DNA of 20,054 nt from a virus: IMG/VR virus record IMGVR_UViG_3300042306_000794, positions 1-20,054 of that record; one strand, 5' to 3'. How positions within the stretch are numbered: the stretch's first letter is position 1; every line of letters starts with the position of its first letter. A program made the translations under genes and the position numbers. Below are positions 1 to 5,825 of the stretch, piece by piece. The notes below the pieces were generated by a model. The model had not been told where the DNA came from. It worked only from the letters and a program-made list of their open reading frames with translations, and searched no databases.

Positions 1-3000
1 GTCGCAAACGTTGACCAATCTACTGTTGGTTTTGAATGTTCTGGTTTTACATCAGGAAATTGTGTAACGACTTGTACTGGATTTACAATTGTTGATTACA
101 CTATTGATTTTACTGGTTGCACAAACAACTCAAGTACAATATCATTCACATTTAATTCAAGTTCAGATATTTTAACACCTGATTTTAATTCATCATACGA
201 ATTATTTAATGGGACAACGTCAATAATTTCTAATGATTTGAAAAGTCAAATTTCTCAAGTAATGAGTACACCATCTAGTTCGGCTTACTCAATAAATTAT
301 TTTGGTGTAATTTCAGGTGGTACTTATGATTCATTATCAGCATATACTGCAAGTACAAATGTATTTGGTGTTGACAATGTAAGTTCAGATTTAGCTGATT
401 ATACAGCACCAATTAATGATACTTGGTATTATGCTACCTTTGACAATATTGGTGGTGGTGATTATTCAGGTTATTCATTTTATAGTACGATTACTGGTTT
501 AACTGAAACATCAGCAAAATCAAATTGTGCATCGTTTTATTCATATTCTGTAAGTTCTACAACAATTAGTGCAATAACAGGCTCAATAAATTATAATACA
601 AATGTGATTAGTGTTTGTTTACCATCTACAGCAACTACAGCAGACTACTCGGCAATGACTGTAACATTTAGTGCTTGTACAACTGAAAGTTTAAGTGGTG
701 TGACAAGTGGTGGTGTTGTACAATCAGCAATAACAAATAATGTAAATTTCAGTGCATTAACTAAATCTTATACAATTGTATCTGATGATTTAACCGCTAC
801 TTCGGCTTGGACTGTAAATGTTACAATAAATGACCCTTGTAATGCTTGTTCAGGTGGTAATACCGGTACAATACAATCAGGAACAACAACTTATTGTTAT
901 AGTGGTTCAGTAATGGGTAAAATATTTGTTTATACTGGTGATTCTTATACAAATTATGATGACTTAGTTATTGCAACACTTCGTTCAAGAGGTATTGCAA
1001 CATATAGTAATGATAATGGAGCTGTTTATGAAGTTCAAGACTTAAATGGGGTTTCACTTGATTGTACAGGTTCTTATTCAGCGGTAACTAAAAATCCTTT
1101 TTCAACATTTGGTGTAAATGTTACAAGTAAAGATGGTGACACTTATTTCTTTGAAACATCGTTCTCTAATTCTAATGTAAATTACATAGGAAAAGTTTTT
1201 GGGTATTCAAACTTTGCAAAACCAAGAACTGTAGTTCCTCTATTCTTAGAAGAAAGATTCCAAACTTTATTAAATTATGCTTATAGAAAAGGTTACATTA
1301 GAGGTTTAAGTTGTGACTTAACAGCATTACCTGAGTCAAGAAATGGAGATTCTACTTCAATTGGTTGGTATATGGAACAATATCAGTCACCTGAATCACC
1401 TTGGGTTGTTTCTGAATTAAGAGGTAATAAAGTATTTAACCTATTTAAATTTATAACAATAGCTGATGGTGAATCGGCAAATACTGAAGTTAAAATTTCA
1501 ATCGCTAATATTTCATTTAATAACGGTACATTTGATGTATTAGTAAGAGACTTTTTTGATAACGATTCAAATCCAGTTGTGATTGAAAAATTTACTAATT
1601 GTACAATGAATCCAAACGAAAATAGTTTCGTTGCTAAGAAAATAGGTACAAGTGATGGTGAATATCCAATGAATTCAAAATATGTTATGATTCAAATCAA
1701 TGAGGATGCACCAATTGATGCTCTTCCTTGTGGTTTTGAAGGTTATTCATTCAGAGAATATGCTGGGGTTAAATCACCATTCCCAATATACAAAACTAAG
1801 TATGATTTCCCTGGTGAAGTTATATACAATCCACCTTTTGGTCTAGCATCTGGTTCTGATGACGCAACAAGAAGTGCTGGAGATAATGTAAGAAGAACTT
1901 ATTTAGGTTTATCAGATACACTTGGATACGATATTGATTTCTTTGGTTATAAAGGTAAACAAGTACCATTAAGTGTTTGTGACGATACTTCTGGTGATAA
2001 TTGGGCATTCAGAACTCAAGGTTTCCATATGGATATAAACGCTTCAGGTATAACAGTGCCTAACATTTATTCTACAAGTGGTACACCTGCATTTCAAGTT
2101 GGTTCTGCACCATTTATTACAGACCCTGATAGTGAATCAAATCCATACTACAGATTATTTGCACGTAAATTTACTTTATTTGTAAATGGTGGTTTTGATG
2201 GATGGGACATCTATAGAGAATCAAGAACAAATACTGATAGATTTAGATTGGGTGGCGCGGGTTATTTAAAAGGTGCTTGTACATCAATAAGATACCCTAG
2301 TGCAACTGGTTTTGGAGCATTCAAACGTATTACAGTTGGTAATAATAATCAAGATTTTGCAAATACAGATTACTACGCTTACTTATTAGGGCAACAAACG
2401 TTTTCAAATCCTGAAGCTGTAAATATTAATGTGTTTACAACACCTGGTATTGATTATGTAAATCATTCAAATCTTGTTGAGTCTTCAATTGAAATGATTG
2501 AATTTGATAGAGCGGATTCGATTTATATCTGTACAACACCAGACTATAATATGTTTGTACCTGTAACTACAGATAATGCTGATTTGATTTACCCAACTGA
2601 AGCTGTTGATAACTTGGATGGTACTGGTATTGATTCTAACTATACAGCAACTTATTATCCTTGGGTTTTAACAAGAGATACGGTTAACAATACTCAATTG
2701 TATATCCCACCAACTGCTGAGGTTTGTAGAAATCTCGCATTGACAGATAACATTGCGTTCCCTTGGTTTGCTGCGGCAGGTTATACTCGTGGTATTGTAA
2801 ATGGTATCAAAGCAAGAAAGAAACTTACACAAGAAGACAGAGATACACTTTATAAAGGTAGAATCAATCCAATTGCAACATTCTCAGATGTGGGAACAGT
2901 TATTTGGGGTAACAAAACTCTTCAAGTTAGAGAATCTGCTTTAGATAGAATTAATGTAAGAAGACTTTTACTTCAAGCACGTAAATTAATATCTGCAGTT

Positions 3001-3255
3001 TCTGTAAGATTATTGTTTGAACAAAACGATGCTAAAGTTAGACAAGACTTCTTAGACGCAGTTAATCCTATTTTGGATGCGATTAGAAGAGACAGAGGTT
3101 TATATGATTTCCGTGTAACAGTTTCTTCTGACCCAGCTGATTTGGATAGAAATCAACTTACAGGTAAGATTTATATCAAACCAACCAAAGCATTGGAGTT
3201 CATTGATATCACATTCTATATCACTCCAACTGGTGCATCATTCGAAAATATCTAA
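1..3255 (+). CDS. Contractile tail sheath protein (gp18-like), 5'-truncated by the window edge
   Basis: The frame is open from base 1 to the TAA at 3253-3255, giving 1084 residues; the true start lies upstream, and the TTG at 238 is only an internal codon. The C-terminal ~170 residues carry the tail sheath signature: PWFAAAGYTRG (residue 921 on), then GRINPIATFSDVGTVIWG, an arginine-rich helix and a final beta segment ending FENI. This is the family of T4 gp18, which polymerises around the tail tube and contracts to drive injection. Sheath-core sequence appears to resume near residue 305 (GKIFVYTGDSYTNYDDL). The part before it is Ser/Thr/Asn/Cys-rich and beta-like. Residues ~179-280 (nt 535-840) look like a bacterial Ig-like domain, ending WTVNVTINDPC. 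The protein is much longer than T4 gp18 (about 660 residues), mainly because of these insertions. Sheath identity is certain; the Ig-like call is moderate. Confidence 0.93.
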   Translation, partial: VANVDQSTVGFECSGFTSGNCVTTCTGFTIVDYTIDFTGCTNNSSTISFTFNSSSDILTPDFNSSYELFNGTTSIISNDLKSQISQVMSTPSSSAYSINYFGVISGGTYDSLSAYTASTNVFGVDNVSSDLADYTAPINDTWYYATFDNIGGGDYSGYSFYSTITGLTETSAKSNCASFYSYSVSSTTISAITGSINYNTNVISVCLPSTATTADYSAMTVTFSACTTESLSGVTSGGVVQSAITNNVNFSALTKSYTIVSDDLTATSAWTVNVTINDPCNACSGGNTGTIQSGTTTYCYSGSVMGKIFVYTGDSYTNYDDLVIATLRSRGIATYSNDNGAVYEVQDLNGVSLDCTGSYSAVTKNPFSTFGVNVTSKDGDTYFFETSFSNSNVNYIGKVFGYSNFAKPRTVVPLFLEERFQTLLNYAYRKGYIRGLSCDLTALPESRNGDSTSIGWYMEQYQSPESPWVVSELRGNKVFNLFKFITIADGESANTEVKISIANISFNNGTFDVLVRDFFDNDSNPVVIEKFTNCTMNPNENSFVAKKIGTSDGEYPMNSKYVMIQINEDAPIDALPCGFEGYSFREYAGVKSPFPIYKTKYDFPGEVIYNPPFGLASGSDDATRSAGDNVRRTYLGLSDTLGYDIDFFGYKGKQVPLSVCDDTSGDNWAFRTQGFHMDINASGITVPNIYSTSGTPAFQVGSAPFITDPDSESNPYYRLFARKFTLFVNGGFDGWDIYRESRTNTDRFRLGGAGYLKGACTSIRYPSATGFGAFKRITVGNNNQDFANTDYYAYLLGQQTFSNPEAVNINVFTTPGIDYVNHSNLVESSIEMIEFDRADSIYICTTPDYNMFVPVTTDNADLIYPTEAVDNLDGTGIDSNYTATYYPWVLTRDTVNNTQLYIPPTAEVCRNLALTDNIAFPWFAAAGYTRGIVNGIKARKKLTQEDRDTLYKGRINPIATFSDVGTVIWGNKTLQVRESALDRINVRRLLLQARKLISAVSVRLLFEQNDAKVRQDFLDAVNPILDAIRRDRGLYDFRVTVSSDPADLDRNQLTGKIYIKPTKALEFIDITFYITPTGASFENI

Positions 3256-3273
3256 AATTAGATAAACATAAAT

Positions 3274-3302
3274 GGGGGAGAAAAAATCTCCCCCTTTTTT
3301 TT
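3274..3302 (+). terminator. Strong intrinsic terminator after the sheath gene
   Basis: The stem GGGGGAGA (3274-3281) pairs perfectly with TCTCCCCC (3287-3294) around an A5 loop and is followed directly by eight T (3295-3302). It lies 18 nt after the sheath stop codon. It is the only G/C-rich hairpin noticed between genes and should separate sheath transcription from the HAD gene. Confidence 0.93.
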
Positions 3303-3312
3303 ATTAAAGATA

Positions 3313-3324
3313 TATTTATAAATA
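3313..3324 (+). promoter_or_regulatory. Putative phage late promoter for the HAD gene
   Basis: The sequence TATTTATAAATA contains an exact T4 late-promoter octamer TATAAATA (3317-3324), 6 nt before the ATG at 3331 and just after the sheath terminator. The TATTTATA core recurs before three other genes in this window. If the octamer acts as a -10 element, the transcript would start at or very near the ATG. The call rests on motif recurrence; no start site is known. Confidence 0.5.
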
Positions 3325-3330
3325 AAAATT

Positions 3331-4164
3331 ATGAAAATACTAGTAACTGAAAATCAACTTAAATCAATATTGGAATTTTATGAAAAAGGTTATTCTTTTG
3401 ATTGGGATGACAATGTATTAAATATGCCCACCAAAATACATTTGGAGAAAAAAGTTAAAGATACTTGGAAAGACTATGATGTTTCAACTGAGAAGTTTAG
3501 AGAAATAAGACATAATATTGATGGGGAAAAATTGAGATTAAAAAACAATAATCCAAATGACGCATTCCAAGATTTTAAAACTGAAATTTTTATTCAACAT
3601 ACAAAAGATGCAATTAATAATAATGAATTCGCACCTAGTTTTAAAAAATTCAAAAAAACATTAATGAATGTTGTTGATTTTTCAATCATAACCGCACGTG
3701 GTACTAGTAAAGATTCATTAAAAAAAGGTATTAAAGTTTTAATAGATATGACTTTTTCAGATAAAGAAAAAGAAGAAATGAATAAAAATTTAAAAGAAAA
3801 AAAATATTCAAGTATTGATGATTATTTAAAAGACCAACAATTATCTGCAGTATCGTCTGATGAATTCAAAACTGAATACAAATCAACTAGTGGTGCTGAA
3901 AATCCTGAAATTGCAAAAACTATGGCATTTGAAAAATATGTTGATAGTGTTGTAAAAAAAGTTGGGGATTTGGTTGACCACCCTGAAAGAGAAGGGATTA
4001 AGATTGGTTTTAGTGATGATGACTTAGGGAATATCAAAAAAATGGAAGAGTTCATCAAAAAAGAATTAGTTAAAAAGTATCCAAAAGTTAAATTTGTTAT
4101 ATATGATACTTCAAATCCTAAAGATGTTAAAAAGAAATATATTAATATAGAAATAAATAATTAA
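3331..4164 (+). CDS. HAD-superfamily hydrolase (phosphatase-like), phage accessory gene
   Basis: This 277-residue protein shows the haloacid dehalogenase catalytic motifs: motif I FDWDDNVL (nucleophile D24, acid/base D26), motif II SIITARGTS (T121), and motif IV GFSDDDLGN (acidic D229-D231) that would bind Mg2+. K127 or K131 could supply the motif III lysine. Members hydrolyse phosphate esters; the substrate cannot be told from sequence, and nucleotide or polynucleotide 3'/5'-phosphatase activity is possible. The ~90 lysine-rich residues between motif I and motif II, and the helical region before motif IV, suggest large cap insertions. The N-terminus MKILVTENQLKSILE is a short amphipathic helix that looks like an add-on before the HAD fold. 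The gene stands alone between sheath and tube, with a terminator before it and its own promoter-like motif, as expected of a moron or accessory gene. Hydrolase fold is well supported; role is unknown. Confidence 0.8.
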   Translation: MKILVTENQLKSILEFYEKGYSFDWDDNVLNMPTKIHLEKKVKDTWKDYDVSTEKFREIRHNIDGEKLRLKNNNPNDAFQDFKTEIFIQHTKDAINNNEFAPSFKKFKKTLMNVVDFSIITARGTSKDSLKKGIKVLIDMTFSDKEKEEMNKNLKEKKYSSIDDYLKDQQLSAVSSDEFKTEYKSTSGAENPEIAKTMAFEKYVDSVVKKVGDLVDHPEREGIKIGFSDDDLGNIKKMEEFIKKELVKKYPKVKFVIYDTSNPKDVKKKYINIEINN

Positions 4165-4170
4165 TTATTA

Positions 4171-4188
4171 ATATAATTAAAATTATAT
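4171..4188 (+). other. A/T-only hairpin in the HAD-tube intergenic region
   Basis: ATATAATT (4171-4178) can pair with AATTATAT (4181-4188) across a 2-nt gap, just after the HAD stop codon. A run of eight T follows only later (4227-4234), so this is at best a weak terminator. The rest of the 149-nt spacer is low-complexity A/T sequence plus the promoter-like motif at 4272. Confidence 0.2.
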
Positions 4189-4271
4189 ATAATAACTAAT
4201 ATATAATGTAACATATTAATGAATAATTTTTTTTCAAGTAAAAGTAAATAGAAAAATTTTCAATAGTATAA

Positions 4272-4283
4272 TATTTATAATAA
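4272..4283 (+). promoter_or_regulatory. Putative late promoter for the tail tube gene
   Basis: TATTTATAATAA matches, letter for letter, the motif upstream of the tape measure gene (5805-5816). Here it ends 30 nt before the tube ATG, leaving a longer A-rich leader than at the other genes. A long leader before the most abundant tail protein could affect translation or mRNA stability; this is inference. Confidence 0.5.
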
Positions 4284-4313
4284 AATAAATAAAAAATTTA
4301 AAAACAATATAAA

Positions 4314-4802
4314 ATGGCTGATTTATTAATGAAAATGCCGGTTCCTTATGAACCAAAAAGACAGAATAGGTTTATTTTAAGGTTTCCATCATCTTTGGGT
4401 ATCAATGAGTGGTTTGTTGAGTCAGCAAAAAGACCATCAATCAAAGTTAACTCAGTACCTATTCCTTTCTTGAATACTTCAACTTACGTTGCGGGACGTT
4501 TTGAATGGAATGAAATTGGTATCAAATTAAGAGACCCTATTGGACCATCAGCATCCCAAGCAATTATGGAATGGATGCGTCTTTGTGCTGAGTCTGTAAC
4601 AGGTCGTATGGGTTATGCCGCAGGTTACAAGAAAAATGTTGACTTGGAAATGTTAGACCCAACTGGGGTTGTAGTAGAAAAATGGATATTAGAAGGTACT
4701 TGGATGACAAGTGCTGACTTTGGTTCTCTTGGTTATAGTACTGATGCTCTGGCAGATATCAGTGTTAACTTAAGAATGGACCGTTGTATATTAGTTTACT
4801 AA
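4314..4802 (+). CDS. Tail tube protein (T4 gp19-like)
   Basis: This 162-residue protein is almost the same length as T4 gp19 (163 residues) and has the family layout: a short N-terminal arm, then NRFILRFPSSLGI, a hydrophobic beta-rich middle with IGIKLRDPIGPSASQAI, and the C-terminal half with LEMLDPTGVVVEKWILEG and a final strand near NLRMDRCILVY. Hexameric rings of this protein stack to form the inner tube through which DNA passes, on a baseplate hub platform and inside the sheath. It starts at ATG in an A-rich leader with no Shine-Dalgarno sequence. It forms its own transcription unit, with a promoter-like motif upstream and a terminator downstream, which fits the need for many copies. The sheath gene upstream and tape measure gene downstream confirm the context. 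Confidence 0.95.
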   Translation: MADLLMKMPVPYEPKRQNRFILRFPSSLGINEWFVESAKRPSIKVNSVPIPFLNTSTYVAGRFEWNEIGIKLRDPIGPSASQAIMEWMRLCAESVTGRMGYAAGYKKNVDLEMLDPTGVVVEKWILEGTWMTSADFGSLGYSTDALADISVNLRMDRCILVY

Positions 4803-4824
4803 AAAATAACTTAAGTTAAAATCT

Positions 4825-4864
4825 AATTCCTAAATGTATTATGTACATTTGGGAATTTTTTTTT
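4825..4864 (+). terminator. Intrinsic terminator after the tube gene
   Basis: AATTCCTAAATGTA (4825-4838) pairs with TACATTTGGGAATT (4844-4857), a 14-bp stem with one T-G wobble and a 5-nt loop, followed by a T tract through 4864. It lies 22 nt past the tube stop codon. Confidence 0.88.
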
Positions 4865-4868
4865 ATTA

Positions 4869-4876
4869 TGTAAATA
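4869..4876 (+). promoter_or_regulatory. Possible weak late promoter for the gp26-like gene
   Basis: TGTAAATA differs by one base from the T4 late octamer TATAAATA and ends 9 nt before the ATG at 4886, the same distance as for the octamers before the tape measure and 1697-residue protein genes. The outer TATTTATA part is not conserved here. It directly follows the tube terminator, where a new promoter would be needed. Confidence 0.3.
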
Positions 4877-4885
4877 AAAAAAACT

Positions 4886-5638
4886 ATGAATATTGAAGAA
4901 ATTGGACAAGCTGATTTTAGTTTACCACACGATTTAGTACCACTGCCATCTCAAGGTATATTTTATAAGTCAAAAAAGAAAGCAATCAAGGTTGGTTATT
5001 TAACCGCAAGTGATGAAAACTTTTTAGCTAGTGGAAATCAAATGAACGGTGGTAGCATAATTTTAACTTTATTAAGAAATAAAATATATGAACCTGATTT
5101 AAGACCTGAAGATTTATTAGAAGGTGATATTGAAGCTATCTTAATTTTTTTAAGAAATACATCATTTGGACCTGAATATCAGGTGAGTTTGACTGACCCT
5201 ATGACAAATAAACAATTTAAAGCTGATTTGTTAATTGATGAATTAAGAATTAAACAAATTAATGAAAAACCTGATGAGAATGGTATGTTTATAACAACAT
5301 TACCAAAAACTGGTTTAGTTGTTAAATTAAAACCTTTGACTTATGGGGAAATTGTTGAATTGGATAAAATGGTAGAACAATATCCTGCAGGAAGAATTGC
5401 ACCTAAAGTCACTTGGAGATTAAATAAAATTGTTCAAGAAATAGATGGAAATTCAGATAGAACAAATATAGCACTCACAATTGAAAGTTTACCAATTGCT
5501 GACTCAAAATATATTAGAAATTTCATCAAAGACAATCAACCATCATTAGATTTAACCAAAACACTTCAAGCCCCTTCAGGAGAGAAAGTAACATTTGATG
5601 TTACTTTTGGGGTTGAATTTTTTCGTCCTTTCTTCTAA
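4886..5638 (+). CDS. gp26-like baseplate hub / tail assembly protein (T4_baseplate family)
   Basis: The 250-residue product opens with LPHDLVPLPSQGIFY, the LPS-x-G-x-x-Y start typical of the T4 gp26-type baseplate family, followed by a beta strand (KVGYLTASDENFL), a helix around IILTLLRNKIYEPDL, and LEGDIEAILIFLRNTSFGPEY. A second basic/beta part includes LPKTGLVVKLKPLTYGEIVEL. In T4, gp26 takes part in assembly of the central hub of the baseplate. T4 gp26 is about 208 residues. The frame stops abruptly after FGVEFFRPFF at a TAA (5636-5638), while a second frame, open from 5592 to 5777, continues with sequence of the kind found at the C-terminus or in the partner of such proteins. A T6 run at 5618-5623 lies in the overlap. 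The full product may therefore be about 297 residues after a +1 (or -2) frame change. Confidence 0.8.
   Translation: MNIEEIGQADFSLPHDLVPLPSQGIFYKSKKKAIKVGYLTASDENFLASGNQMNGGSIILTLLRNKIYEPDLRPEDLLEGDIEAILIFLRNTSFGPEYQVSLTDPMTNKQFKADLLIDELRIKQINEKPDENGMFITTLPKTGLVVKLKPLTYGEIVELDKMVEQYPAGRIAPKVTWRLNKIVQEIDGNSDRTNIALTIESLPIADSKYIRNFIKDNQPSLDLTKTLQAPSGEKVTFDVTFGVEFFRPFF
5592..5638 (+). promoter_or_regulatory. Candidate ribosomal frameshift window
   Basis: The downstream frame is open only after a TAA at 5589-5591 and the upstream frame ends at 5636-5638, so any switch must occur here. GAA TTT TTT CGT (5615-5626) is the best site: tRNA-Phe on TTT (5621-5623) can re-pair perfectly with TTC after a +1 slip, or with TTT after a -2 slip. 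No obvious stimulatory hairpin follows. A one-base sequencing error in the T6 run would give the same picture, as would two independent overlapping genes. Confidence 0.4.
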
Positions 5639-5780
5639 TCATAGACAATATCTATTAGATGACTATTATGTCTTATCAAAGTTTTTAAGGACAAGTTGGA
5701 GTGATTTTTTGTCAATGCCAACATATGCAAGAAAATATCTTATAAATTTAATTGTTGAACACAATACGCCTAAAGACTAA
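5598..5780 (+). CDS. gp51-like small tail assembly frame, or C-terminal half of a frameshifted gp26-like protein
   Basis: Read from ATG 5598 this is a 60-residue product; a TTG at 5595 is an alternative start. The informative part follows the overlap: HRQYLLDDYYVLSKF, then WSDFLSMPTYARKYLINL. The helix-then-MPxYxRK pattern resembles small gp51-type hub assembly proteins next to gp26 in T4-like phages. The first ~15 residues (MLLLGLNFFVLSS) overlap the upstream gene and are hydrophobic, which is odd for an independent soluble protein and favours read-in from the upstream frame. An AGGAG lies at 5579-5583, 14 nt before the ATG, too far for a typical Shine-Dalgarno and within coding sequence. 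A terminator hairpin begins inside the last codons, so this frame is the true end of the unit. Whether it is separate or fused cannot be settled here. Confidence 0.6.
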   Translation: MLLLGLNFFVLSSNHRQYLLDDYYVLSKFLRTSWSDFLSMPTYARKYLINLIVEHNTPKD

Positions 5781-5801
5781 TTCCAAAAAATTAGTCTTTT
5801 T
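5772..5801 (+). terminator. Intrinsic terminator overlapping the stop of the gp51-like frame
   Basis: AAAGACTAATT (5772-5782) pairs with AATTAGTCTTT (5789-5799) in an 11-bp stem with a 6-nt loop CCAAAA, followed by T's through 5801. The stop codon TAA (5778-5780) lies inside the left arm, so a translating ribosome would reach the hairpin. Its placement supports the small downstream frame as the real gene end. Confidence 0.8.
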
Positions 5802-5804
5802 GTG

Positions 5805-5816
5805 TATTTATAATAA
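5805..5816 (+). promoter_or_regulatory. Putative late promoter for the tape measure gene
   Basis: TATTTATAATAA is identical to the motif before the tube gene. The inner octamer TATAATAA (5809-5816) ends 9 nt before ATG 5826 and directly follows a terminator, so a new promoter is expected here. Confidence 0.55.
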
Positions 5817-5825
5817 AAAGAAAAT

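Noticed and set aside
238-3255. Sheath gene starting at TTG 238
   Set aside because: The same frame is open and protein-like back to base 1, so 238 is an internal Leu codon and the start lies outside the window.
5579-5583. AGGAG as a Shine-Dalgarno site for the gp51-like frame
   Set aside because: It is 14 nt from the ATG, lies in coding sequence, and no other gene here uses such a site; probably chance.
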